Assembly (NCBI GenBank): GCA_004557905.1
Contig: SFFH01000056.1
Coordinates: 1-16,210 of the forward strand
Direction: 5' to 3'
Length of the DNA stretch: 16,210 nt
DNA from: Clostridiales bacterium
GTDB taxonomy: Bacteria > Bacillota > Clostridia > Christensenellales > Aristaeellaceae
The position numbers and the translations under genes are program-made. Of the stretch, positions 7,149 through 14,803 are shown piece after piece; the stretch's first letter is position 1, and each line of letters starts with the position of its first letter. The notes below the pieces were generated by a model that saw only the letters and a program-made list of their open reading frames with translations, did no database searches and had not been told where the DNA came from.

Positions 7149-8800
7149 TCGTCCTCACCCTGCGCAGGAAAAATATCGCCGGCCTTCCGGTCATAGCCGG
7201 ACTGCGACAGGAAATCGACCGGACCGTCCGTCGTCACCAGCAGCTCCATGGCCTCGTCGATCAGCGGCCAGCGCATCGCCGCGAAGGTGATGAACTCATA
7301 CCCGTCCGGATACGTCATGTCGTTCCCCCAGCGTTCCGCGTCGCGCATCAGCGCGCCGCTCTCGCCCAGAAGAACCGTGTATTCCTCAATCCTCGCCTCC
7401 AGCGCCTCCATGCTGAAGATGCTCCCGCGCATCTGCTGCCACATGTCGTACGCCCTTTGGCGGATCCCGCCCACGTCGAGGTTCAGCATCCTGTCCGCCA
7501 CGGGGAAAAACAGCCAGCGCTCAAATTCCTCGCCGATCTCGTTTTTTTCAAAGCCCCAGGAGATGTCCAGGTCCCACAGGGAGAACCGGTAGGTGACGCC
7601 GCCGTCCGGGCCGGGCTGCGCCCAGATGTACATGTTGTTGAAGAAATTGTCGGCGATGCCCCCGCCCTGCATCAGCAGGTCATGGCGCAGCATGGAGTCC
7701 ACGTCGATGATCTCCAGCGCGCGCGCGGCAAATTCTTCGTCGTCCTCGATCTTCGTCAGCTCGATATAGGCGGAAAGCCCCGCGAACTTCTCCTCAAAGC
7801 GCTGCGCGCCGGGGGGCGCGTAGTAGAGCTCATAGCCCGCGTTTTCCCGGTGCGGATGCACGTAGTACTCGCGGTCGCGGGAGAAGTTCAGCGCCGCCGT
7901 GCGGTACACGCTGTCCGTCATCAGGTGCGCGTCGCCCGCCAGCGCCAGCTCCTCCTTTACGTCCACCGGCTCGACCATCAGGTACAGCCCGTGGTATGCG
8001 TTGTCCTTGAAGACCTCCACGTATTCCGTCCTGCGCGTGCCGAAGGGCTCGTCGTCCGCCGCGATTTCGCGCCACAGATCCCAGTTCAGCCTGTCGCGCA
8101 TCTTCGTCTCGTCGTTCAGGCAGGGCAGCAGCGCGACGTCGTTCGCCGGGCCGAAGCCCGGAACATTCACCTCGATCTTTTTGGAGCCGCCGTCCCGCTC
8201 GCGCGTAAACTCCACCCGGTAGCTCTGCTTGTCAAACAGCAGCGTGGACGCGCCGCGCAGGTGCATGCGCGCCGTCACGTCAAGCGGCTCCTCGCCGAAG
8301 GCCGCCGCCGTCACGCGGATTGGCGCATCCTCCGTCGTGATCTCCTGCCCGCCCGTGTCGATACACAGCTGCGGCAGCCCGGTGAACACGACGCTCAAGT
8401 ACGCGTATGCCGTCTCCGTGTAGGCGATCACCTCGTAGGCGTAGCCCTCGCGGATCGCGTCGGCGCACCCGTCAAAGGTGTAGTCGTCCACGAACATCAG
8501 CTGCACGCCCCTCGCGTCCGGCGCGGTCAGGCGGATATCCGGCCAGTCCTCCCCGTTGCCCATGCCCAGCGTGCAGTAGAACGTGCTGCTTTCCGCGTCG
8601 TACGCCAGCGGCACGCCGTTCATTTCCAGCGCCGTCACCAGGGGCGCGTCGCTCTCCTCGCGCGCGTCCTCAATCGCCCAGATCGTCTCCACGTCCTCCG
8701 GCGCGGGCGCCGCCGCCGGCGCGTACGGCGAAGCGCAGGCGATCACGCCGGCCAGGGCCAGCACAAGCGCCGCCATGGCCAGCAGCATCCGAAATCTCAT
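7145..8800 (-). CDS. Exported CotH-kinase-family protein, copy C (possible lipoprotein)
   Basis: A 551-residue CotH paralogue. The N-terminus MRFRMLLAMAALVLALAG is a clear signal sequence ending in VIAC (residues 19-22), which fits a lipobox, so it may be lipid-anchored at Cys22. The shared unknown domain spans about 37-150. CotH motifs are RG at 182-183, lysine K191 in DKQSYR, MRDRLNWDLW at 234-243, DN-x-x-NN at 384-389 and WDLD at 409-412, the last preceded by Leu instead of the Pro seen in A, B, E and F. The ATG at 8800 was chosen over the TTG at 8803. The upstream GGGAAGG serves either, and ATG gives the same signal length as the paralogues. It lies 27 bases after copy D and overlaps copy B by 4 bases. 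Confidence 0.89.
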   Translation of the reverse strand: MRFRMLLAMAALVLALAGVIACASPYAPAAAPAPEDVETIWAIEDAREESDAPLVTALEMNGVPLAYDAESSTFYCTLGMGNGEDWPDIRLTAPDARGVQLMFVDDYTFDGCADAIREGYAYEVIAYTETAYAYLSVVFTGLPQLCIDTGGQEITTEDAPIRVTAAAFGEEPLDVTARMHLRGASTLLFDKQSYRVEFTRERDGGSKKIEVNVPGFGPANDVALLPCLNDETKMRDRLNWDLWREIAADDEPFGTRRTEYVEVFKDNAYHGLYLMVEPVDVKEELALAGDAHLMTDSVYRTAALNFSRDREYYVHPHRENAGYELYYAPPGAQRFEEKFAGLSAYIELTKIEDDEEFAARALEIIDVDSMLRHDLLMQGGGIADNFFNNMYIWAQPGPDGGVTYRFSLWDLDISWGFEKNEIGEEFERWLFFPVADRMLNLDVGGIRQRAYDMWQQMRGSIFSMEALEARIEEYTVLLGESGALMRDAERWGNDMTYPDGYEFITFAAMRWPLIDEAMELLVTTDGPVDFLSQSGYDRKAGDIFPAQGEDE

Positions 8801-8827
8801 CAAGCGTTCAGCCTTCCCGAAAAAACA

Positions 8828-10372
8828 TCACTCGCCCAGCGCATTCACCCAGGCGTTCATCATCTCAAAGCGCGCGGACGCAAAGCCCACAATCTCGTAG
8901 CCGTCCGGGACAAAGCCGCCCTTTTCCCAGCGCTGCGCGTCGCGCGCGTACGCGCCGGAATCGCCCAGTTCATGCACATACTGCGTCACCAGCGCGTCAA
9001 TCGTCTCCTCCGTCACGCCGCGCCGCTGCAGGTCCGCCCAGATTTCACCAATACGCGACCGGGCGCCGCCCACGTCAAGCGCGATCACCCGATCCGCCAC
9101 GGGCAGCTCCACCCAGCGGTCGCCCTCGTCGCCCGCATACAGGCCCCAGGTCAGGTCCATGTCCCAGAATGCAAAGCGGTAGCGCGTCTGTCCGCCCTGG
9201 CTGTGCGCCCAGATATAGAGGTTGTTGCCGGCATTGTCCACCATGCAGCCCAGCTGCATGATCAGAGTATAGCGCAGCAGGGAGTCAAGATCAAGGCATG
9301 CCAGCGCCTTTTGCGTGAACTTCGCGTCGTCCTTCTCGGTCATCAGCGCCAGGTATTCCTGCAGGCCGTCAAAGCCGTGCGCCGCGCTGGGCGCGTAGAA
9401 CAGCTCAAAGCCCGTCTCCGGCGACGTCGGATCGGGCAGCACGGGCCGGTCCTTCTCCATTTCCAGGCTCGTCACGCGGTACAGGCTGTCGCGGAAGATC
9501 GTCTCCTGACCCTCCTTGCGCATCTCCTCGCCGATGTCGTAGGGCGTCATCATCAGGTAGACACCCTCATAGCGCCCGTCGACGAACAGCTCGACATACT
9601 GATTGGGCAGGCCGCCAAAGCTCTCGTCCGGATCAAACGCCATGGACACGATGTCCCAGCTGAGCCGGTCGCGCATCATCGTGCTGTCGATGGCCAGCGG
9701 CAGCAGGATAATCTCGTCCGTCTCGCACAGGCCTGCCACATGCTGGGGCACCTTGCCGCTGTCCCCGCCGCGCGTGAACTCGATCTTGTATCCTCCCTTG
9801 GGCTTCCAGGACAGGCTTCTGTCGCCGCGCAGATGCGCGCGGGCGGGCGTGCTCTGCGCCGTCTCGCCAAACACGCTGAACGTGAACTGCACCTGCGTGT
9901 CCTCGCTTGTGATCGGCGCCTCGGCCGCGAGCTGCACAATCGGCAGCCCGGTGAACACGAGATCAAAGTACCCGAACGCCGTCTCCGTATACGCCAGCAC
10001 CTGGTAAGCGTATCCCTCGGCGACCGCCTCGCTGCGCCAGTCGTAGGTGTAGTCGTCCACAAACATCAGGCGGACGCCCTTCGCGCCCGGCGCGGTCAGC
10101 CGCAGCTCCGGCCAGGCTTCGCCGTCCTCCAGCCCCAGCGTGCAGTAAAACGTGTTTTCCGCCGCGTCATAGGCCAGCGGCACGCCGTTCATTTTAAGCG
10201 CCGTCACCAGCGGCACGTCGCTCTCCTCGCGCGCGTCCTCGATGGCCCAGATCGCTTCAATGTCCTCTGGCGCCTTCTGCGCCGCCGGCACATACGGCGA
10301 GCCGGCGCATACCGCGGCGGCCAGCAGCGCAAACAGCGCCAGCATGCCCGGCAGCAGTCCTCTTCTCCTCAT
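8828..10372 (-). CDS. Exported CotH-kinase-family protein, copy D
   Basis: A CotH paralogue, 514 residues from the ATG at 10372. This start follows GGGAAGGAA at good spacing and places SPYVP at residue 25, as in copies A and B. An upstream ATG at 10408 overlaps the stop of copy E but has a poorer ribosome-binding site and puts 12 extra residues before the signal peptide (MRRRG, then LALFALLAAAVCAG). The shared unknown domain follows at about 38-150. CotH motifs are RG at 182-183, lysine K192 in PKGGYK, MRDRLSWD at 233-240, DN-x-x-NN at 379-384 and WDMD at 403-406, preceded by Phe not Pro. The SY after the lysine is GY here. It lacks the C-terminal extension of about 20-30 residues found in B and C. 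Its second conserved Cys (the DWC position) is Arg. Confidence 0.88.
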   Translation of the reverse strand: MRRRGLLPGMLALFALLAAAVCAGSPYVPAAQKAPEDIEAIWAIEDAREESDVPLVTALKMNGVPLAYDAAENTFYCTLGLEDGEAWPELRLTAPGAKGVRLMFVDDYTYDWRSEAVAEGYAYQVLAYTETAFGYFDLVFTGLPIVQLAAEAPITSEDTQVQFTFSVFGETAQSTPARAHLRGDRSLSWKPKGGYKIEFTRGGDSGKVPQHVAGLCETDEIILLPLAIDSTMMRDRLSWDIVSMAFDPDESFGGLPNQYVELFVDGRYEGVYLMMTPYDIGEEMRKEGQETIFRDSLYRVTSLEMEKDRPVLPDPTSPETGFELFYAPSAAHGFDGLQEYLALMTEKDDAKFTQKALACLDLDSLLRYTLIMQLGCMVDNAGNNLYIWAHSQGGQTRYRFAFWDMDLTWGLYAGDEGDRWVELPVADRVIALDVGGARSRIGEIWADLQRRGVTEETIDALVTQYVHELGDSGAYARDAQRWEKGGFVPDGYEIVGFASARFEMMNAWVNALGE

Positions 10373-10404
10373 GCGCGCGTTCCTTCCCGGCCCGCAGGCC
10401 CTTC

Positions 10405-12033
10405 TCATTCGTATGAAAGCGGACCTTCGTCAAAGGTCGTATAGCCCTGTATGCGCAGCCTGCGGCCCCGCAGCGCCTCGCTCGTCATTTCCGCAATGCG
10501 CCTGTCCATCATCTCAAAGCGGGCGGCCGCATACGAATAGATGTTGTAGTTCTCCGAATAGGCATTGGGCCGGTTCCACCGTTCCGCGTCGCGGTAAAAC
10601 GCGCCGGAGTCGTTCAGCGCCGCGTTGTAGCCGTCCAGCAGGCTGCCGACGTTCTCCCCGCTGAAGCCGTTTTCGCGCATCTGCTTCCAGATCGCCGCCA
10701 GCCGGTCGCGCACCACGCCGCCGCAGTCGAGCTCCACCAGCCGGTCGAAGATCGGGAAATCGTACCAGACCTCGGCGTTTTCATCGTCGTCCCGGCCCCA
10801 GGAGACGTCCAGATCCCACGGCGCGAACAGATACCGGTAACCGTCCTCCGTCCGGTGCGCCACGATGTACAGGTTGTTGTGCTCGTTGTCCGTCATGCCG
10901 CACGCCTGCACGAACAGCGCGTAGCGGATCACGGAGTCGATGTCCAGCAGCTCCAGCGCCTTTTCGTTGAACACCGCGTCGTCCTCCTGCGCGAACAGCG
11001 CCAGATACGGCGAAAGGGAAGCATGGCCCGTCTCGCCGGAGGGCGTATAGTGCTGCTCGTAGTACATGCCGCGGTGGTCCTGAATCAGCGGCTTGTCATA
11101 CTCGTGGACGCTGCGGCCCGCCAGGCGGTACAGGCTGTCCGCCGCGGGCGCGTCCGCGCCGAGCCGGGCAAGCTCCTGCGCGTAGTCGTACGGCTTCATC
11201 ATCACATAGACGCCCAGGTACGCATCGCCCGCGAACACCTCGCAGTACGCCGTCTCGCGCGGGCCGAAGGCCTCGTCTTCGCTTGAAATGCCGTTCCACA
11301 GATCCCAGCTCAGCTTGTCGCGAATCAGCAGGTAATCCATCGAGCAGGCGATGAGGATGAACTCGTCCGTCCGCCCGAGCAGGGGCATCTCCTGCTCCGT
11401 CTTGCGCGTGCCGTCGGCATGCCGGGTGAATTCCACCTTGATGCCGTGCTTGGGCCGCATCCGCAGGCTCGTATCGCCGCGCTCGTGCGCGCGCCCGCAG
11501 GCCGTCAGCCCCGCTTCGCCCGCCGCGCTGACCGACACCCGCACCGGGATGTCCTCGTGCGGCCGCAGCGCCTCCTGCGTCTCAAGCGAGATGATCGGCA
11601 GCCCGGTGAACACCAGGGACGCATAGCTGTATGCGTCGTCCGTGTAGGCCAGGATCTGATACGCCCAGCCGTCGCGAATCGCATCGGCGCACCAGTCGTA
11701 GGTGTAGTCATCCACAAAGCAGAGCGAAACGCCATTTGCGCCCGGCGCGGTCAGGTGAAGCTGCGGCCAGTCCTCCTCGTGCCCCAGGCCCAGCGTGCAG
11801 TAGAACGTGTTGCTTGCCGCGTCATAACCCAGTGCCTGTCCGTTGTTGTCAAGCGCCGTCACAAGCGGCGTGTCGCTCTCCTCGCGCGCGTCCTCAATCG
11901 CCCAGATGTCCTCGATGTCCCTGCACGGCTCCACCACCGGCGCGTAGGGAGAGGCAAGCAGCACCGCTGCCGCCGCCGCGCCCAGCAGCGCGGCCATGCC
12001 CAGCAGAAGACGCAGCCTTGCAAATCGCTTCAT
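10405..12033 (-). CDS. Exported CotH-kinase-family protein, copy E
   Basis: A 542-residue CotH paralogue. The N-terminus MKRFARLRLLLGMAALLGAA and the following alanine/valine/leucine run form a signal sequence, with SPYAP at 28-32. The shared unknown domain covers about 40-153. CotH motifs are RG at 185-186, the aligned lysine K195 in PKHGIK, IRDKLSWDLW at 237-246, DN-x-x-NN at 382-387 and WDLD at 406-409. The lysine motif is the most altered in the array: HGIK replaces the usual SYR or SYK, so nucleotide binding may differ. A 20-residue tail ends in YTTFDEGPLSYE. GGAGAAG lies somewhat far (about 10 bases) before the ATG. It follows copy F after 72 bases containing a hairpin, so F may be expressed at a different level from the other five. 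Confidence 0.88.
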   Translation of the reverse strand: MKRFARLRLLLGMAALLGAAAAAVLLASPYAPVVEPCRDIEDIWAIEDAREESDTPLVTALDNNGQALGYDAASNTFYCTLGLGHEEDWPQLHLTAPGANGVSLCFVDDYTYDWCADAIRDGWAYQILAYTDDAYSYASLVFTGLPIISLETQEALRPHEDIPVRVSVSAAGEAGLTACGRAHERGDTSLRMRPKHGIKVEFTRHADGTRKTEQEMPLLGRTDEFILIACSMDYLLIRDKLSWDLWNGISSEDEAFGPRETAYCEVFAGDAYLGVYVMMKPYDYAQELARLGADAPAADSLYRLAGRSVHEYDKPLIQDHRGMYYEQHYTPSGETGHASLSPYLALFAQEDDAVFNEKALELLDIDSVIRYALFVQACGMTDNEHNNLYIVAHRTEDGYRYLFAPWDLDVSWGRDDDENAEVWYDFPIFDRLVELDCGGVVRDRLAAIWKQMRENGFSGENVGSLLDGYNAALNDSGAFYRDAERWNRPNAYSENYNIYSYAAARFEMMDRRIAEMTSEALRGRRLRIQGYTTFDEGPLSYE

Positions 12034-12075
12034 TCCGGTGTGGCTTCTCCTTTCGTGTCCGTTCCGATGTGAAAT

Positions 12076-12100
12076 CGGGCGGCGCCTGTGCGGCCGCCCG
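12076..12100 (-). other. Hairpin between cotH copies F and E
   Basis: A perfect 8-base-pair GC-rich stem (12076-12083 with 12093-12100) with a nine-base loop begins five bases after the stop of copy F. The following transcript sequence is ATTTCACATC, too poor in U for a typical intrinsic terminator. It is more likely a partial attenuator or a 3' stabiliser separating F from E. Confidence 0.5.
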
Positions 12101-12105
12101 AAGGA

Positions 12106-13782
12106 TTATTCCGTGTCCGCCCCGTCAAGCGGCCACAGGTTCTCGATCGCCAAATCGATCGTGTGCAGATGCTCCACCGCGAAGGCCTGAATCTCCGCCA
12201 GGTTCAGCTCCTGCGCGCCGCCGTACCACCGCTCCGACTCGCGCGGGTAGGCGCCGGATGCATTGAGCAGCTCCTCAAAATCCTCGAAGCGCTGGTACAT
12301 CGCGTCGTCCGTCAGGATCGTCGCGCGCTTTTCATTCCAGATATCGCGGATCATCTGCTGCGTGCCGGCGATATCCAGGTCCAGGATGCGCCGGGCCTGC
12401 TGCAGGTACAGGTTGGGTGTATCCTCCTCAAAGCCCAGCATCTTCGTGAACGCCATGTCCATGTCCCAGGGGGACAGATGGTACACATAGTGGTCGTCCT
12501 GCTTCAGCGCCCACATGTAGACGTTGTTGAACACGTTGTCGTAGCCCAGGCCCGCCGCCTGCGTGAACAGGAAGAAATCCAGCATCTCGCGCATGTCCGT
12601 GCACGCAAGGGCCGTCTGGGTGAACGTCTCGTCGTCCAGCCAGCGCTCGTTGTCGCCGGCGCGCGTGTTCATCTGCCAGTACGGCTCAAACCGGGCAAAG
12701 GCGCGCCTGGCTGATACGCCCTGGGGCGCATACCGCAGCTCAGCCCAGAAATTGACGCTGTCCATCAGGTCGATCACCGGGCGGCTTTCGATGTTGACGT
12801 CCTTGATCACGCGGGCGCAGAGGTCCGTGTTCAGGTTGCCGCCCATGCGGACGATCTCCTCATCCGGACGGATGCGCTGCATGAGCTGGTAGATGCCGAC
12901 GTATTCATCCTCGACAAACACCTCGACCATCTGCGACTGCTGGAGCATAAAGCCCCGTCCGTCGGCATTCCAGTCGCGCCAGATGCCCCAGGCCAGCTCA
13001 TTGCGCGAGCAGGTGCTGTCCGCCGCGTTGGCGATGAGGAGCCAGTCCGAATCGGCGGGCATGCCCAGCACGCTCAGGTCGTTCTTTTCGTCGCCGTGCG
13101 CGGAGAGCGTGTGCAGCTCCACCCGGTACGAGAACTTCGGGTACTCCTTCACGAATCCGCCGCCGCGCAGGTGCACCATTGCGCCGGAGTTCACGCCCGC
13201 ATAGCCCGCGCCGGAGACCGCCATTCGCGCCGGCGTGTATTCCTCGCCCAGCGTGTCGATGCCGCCGTCCACGTGCAGCGTGACAATCGGCAGGCCGGTG
13301 AACACCACGCCGACATACGCGAATTCCGTATCCGTGTACGCCAGCAGCTCGTATCGGCTGCCATCGCACACCGCATCGCTGGCATAGTCGTAGCTGTAAT
13401 CGTCCACCCAGACGACGTGCAGGTTCTCCGCGCCGTCCGCCGCCTGCGCAAAGAGCGCCAGCTCCGGCCAGTCTTCGCCCGTCTCCATGCCGATTGTGCA
13501 GTAGAACGTGCCGCTTTCCGCGTCGTAGCCCATCTCCTGATCGCCGTTGCGCATGCCGACCACCAGCGGCGTCTCGCTCTCCTCGCGCTCGTCCTCGAGT
13601 GCCCAGATCTCCTCCAGCTCCAGCATCGGCTCCACCGCCGTCTGTGCGCGGTAGGCCGGGCTCCGGGCCAGCAGATTCAGCATCGGCTCCACGCCGTCAG
13701 CCGTCTGGCTGCCCGCCGCATCCTGCCCGCTGGACAGCAGGCGCGTCACCAATAGGTTACGTCTCATGTTTCTCACCGTCAT
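12106..13782 (-). CDS. Divergent CotH-kinase-family protein, copy F, without a visible signal peptide
   Basis: The first gene of the array, 558 residues and the most divergent copy. It keeps the shared unknown domain (about 56-172, starting LEEIWALEDEREESETPLV) and the CotH motifs: RG at 206-207, lysine K216 in PKFSYR, DN-x-x-NN at 415-420 and WDMD at 439-442. The usual WG after WDxD is FT here, and MRD in the central motif is CSRNE. Unlike the other five, the 40 residues before SPAY are not hydrophobic, and I found no signal sequence in the other frames of that stretch. The product may be cytoplasmic or the N-terminus may be altered. A VEPML pentapeptide occurs twice (31-35 and 50-54). ATG 13782 has GGGAGA just upstream; a second ATG five codons in is possible. 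Confidence 0.85.
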   Translation of the reverse strand: MTVRNMRRNLLVTRLLSSGQDAAGSQTADGVEPMLNLLARSPAYRAQTAVEPMLELEEIWALEDEREESETPLVVGMRNGDQEMGYDAESGTFYCTIGMETGEDWPELALFAQAADGAENLHVVWVDDYSYDYASDAVCDGSRYELLAYTDTEFAYVGVVFTGLPIVTLHVDGGIDTLGEEYTPARMAVSGAGYAGVNSGAMVHLRGGGFVKEYPKFSYRVELHTLSAHGDEKNDLSVLGMPADSDWLLIANAADSTCSRNELAWGIWRDWNADGRGFMLQQSQMVEVFVEDEYVGIYQLMQRIRPDEEIVRMGGNLNTDLCARVIKDVNIESRPVIDLMDSVNFWAELRYAPQGVSARRAFARFEPYWQMNTRAGDNERWLDDETFTQTALACTDMREMLDFFLFTQAAGLGYDNVFNNVYMWALKQDDHYVYHLSPWDMDMAFTKMLGFEEDTPNLYLQQARRILDLDIAGTQQMIRDIWNEKRATILTDDAMYQRFEDFEELLNASGAYPRESERWYGGAQELNLAEIQAFAVEHLHTIDLAIENLWPLDGADTE

Positions 13783-14043
13783 CCGTTCTCCCGGTCTGGC
13801 GCTGCATCCTCCGCAGGGGAGGGGGAACGCGCCCGGCCTTCAGTTCGGTCTGTTGCCTTTCATAAGCAATCTATCACAAATTCGTATATTCGCGACGATT
13901 TCGCGTTTTCCTCTTTTCAACCGGCACATGCGCCCGGCATGATCCAAAAAGCGGCCGGTGGCCGCGCCCACTTCCGAACAGCCTTGCAAATCCGGCGATT
14001 CGGTGCCCGCCGCACGATGCTTTGCGCCATTTCCTATGATACC
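13783..14043. promoter_or_regulatory. Non-coding region upstream of the cotH array
   Basis: About 260 bases separate the dapH terminator from copy F. The stretch around 13860-13910 is clearly AT-richer than its surroundings, as expected for a promoter. On the minus strand TGATAGATT (near 13866-13874) could be an extended -10 element, but the -35 at the right distance is poor. I compared the region with the sporulation sigma factor patterns I know (sigma E, G and K) and found no convincing match. The ribosome-binding site of copy F is at 13787-13792. No credible small gene is visible here. Confidence 0.4.
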
Positions 14044-14088
14044 AAAAGAAGGCGCACAGGCCCTGCCTGTCGGAGGGCTCCATGCGCC
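14044..14088 (-). terminator. Intrinsic terminator of the dap operon
   Basis: Nineteen bases after the dapH stop the minus strand has an outer stem GGCGCA/TGCGCC (14083-14088 with 14051-14056). An inner GCCCT/AGGGC stem lies within it, and a U-rich tail TTCTTTT (14050-14044) follows. Hairpin plus U-rich tail directly behind the last dap gene is a good intrinsic terminator and separates the lysine genes from the cotH array. Confidence 0.75.
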
Positions 14089-14107
14089 AGATTCTGTTGT
14101 TTGCGGG

Positions 14108-14800
14108 TTACAGCTCGCGCAGCGCGTCCACCAGTGCGGTCTTGCTGCTGGTCTTCTCATCCTTCATCTTGATGATGCGCGCCGGCACGCCCGCGACCAC
14201 CGCGTTCTCCGGCACGTCCTGCGTCACCACCGCGCCCGCCGCGACCACAGCGCCAGAGCCCACGCTCACGCCCTCGATGATGACGGCGTTCGCGCCGATG
14301 AGCACGTTGTCCCCGACGGTCACCGGCTTGGCGCTCGGCGGCTCCACCACGCCCGCAAGCACCGCGCCCGCGCCGACGTGGCTGTTTTTCCCCACGATCG
14401 CCCGGCCGCCCAGCACGGCGCCCATGTCGATCATGGTGCCCTCGCCGATCACCGCGCCGATGTTGATGATCGCGCCCATCATGATCACAGCACCGTCGCC
14501 GATCTCCACGCGGTCGCGGATGATCGCGCCCGGCTCGATGCGCGCGCCGATGTGCTTCATGTCCAGCAGCGGCAGCGCGCTGTTGCGGCGGTCGTTCTCG
14601 ATCACGACGTCCTCGATCGCGTCCTGATTCGCCGCGAGCACCGGCTCGATGTCCGCATAGTCGCCGATGACGACCATGTCCGTGCCGGTGAACACGTGGC
14701 AGTTATCAAACGTCAGCGGGGTTTTGGTCTTGATATACGCCTTCACCGGCGTCTTCTTTTTGGCGCTTCTGATTGCCTCAATGATTTCAACCGCGTCCAT
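14108..14800 (-). CDS. dapH: 2,3,4,5-Tetrahydropyridine-2,6-dicarboxylate N-acetyltransferase
   Basis: This enzyme transfers acetyl from acetyl-CoA to tetrahydrodipicolinate in the acetylase branch of diaminopimelate and lysine synthesis, cytoplasmic. The 230-residue product matches the DapH pattern of Bacillus (about 236 residues). It has the N-terminal domain with IENDRRNSALPLLD at 67-80, then a left-handed beta-helix of hexapeptide repeats from about 88 to 205 (ARIEPGAIIRDRVEIGDGAV and following). Acetyl-CoA and active-site segments are EGTMIDMGAVLGGRA at 120-134 and EPPSAKPV at 153-160. The C-terminus ends ALREL. ATG 14800 is three bases after the dapB stop, with GGAGGG as ribosome-binding site inside the end of dapB. 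The terminator that follows makes it the last gene of the operon. Confidence 0.96.
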   Translation of the reverse strand: MDAVEIIEAIRSAKKKTPVKAYIKTKTPLTFDNCHVFTGTDMVVIGDYADIEPVLAANQDAIEDVVIENDRRNSALPLLDMKHIGARIEPGAIIRDRVEIGDGAVIMMGAIINIGAVIGEGTMIDMGAVLGGRAIVGKNSHVGAGAVLAGVVEPPSAKPVTVGDNVLIGANAVIIEGVSVGSGAVVAAGAVVTQDVPENAVVAGVPARIIKMKDEKTSSKTALVDALREL

Positions 14801-14803
14801 CGC

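Larger units (their letters stand above)
5386..11906 (-). repeat. Interspersed 35-base direct repeats within the cotH array
   Basis: The DNA coding for the start of the shared N-terminal domain (the WAIEDAREES region) is conserved at base level between copies. An identical 35-base stretch occurs at 5386-5420 (A), 8648-8682 (C) and 11872-11906 (E). Between A and C the identity extends to 40 bases (5381-5420, 8643-8682). Copy B (6996-7030) has one mismatch; D (near 10220) and F (near 13575) have a few. The repeats are spaced by about 1.6 kb or multiples of it. They are coding sequence, not a mobile element, but could support homologous recombination that adds, deletes or converts copies. Confidence 0.8.

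Noticed and set aside
8800..8827. Intrinsic terminator between copies D and C (a run of six T follows the D stop)
   Set aside because: No stable hairpin precedes the T-run, and copy C follows immediately with its own ribosome-binding site.
7457..10444. Plus-strand open frame of 995 codons antisense to cotH copies C and D
   Set aside because: The product is rich in Arg, His, Val and Ala with no recognisable domain. It arises because high-GC minus-strand genes leave few antisense stops. The minus-strand frames carry clear CotH motifs and ribosome-binding sites.
13783..13930. Sporulation sigma factor promoter before the cotH array
   Set aside because: The AT-rich stretch was compared with sigma E, G and K consensus boxes. 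Partial matches had wrong spacing, so no call was made.
13840..14160. Small minus-strand frame between dapH and copy F
   Set aside because: It overlaps the end of dapH and the terminator hairpin. Its composition is irregular and no ribosome-binding site or homology is apparent.
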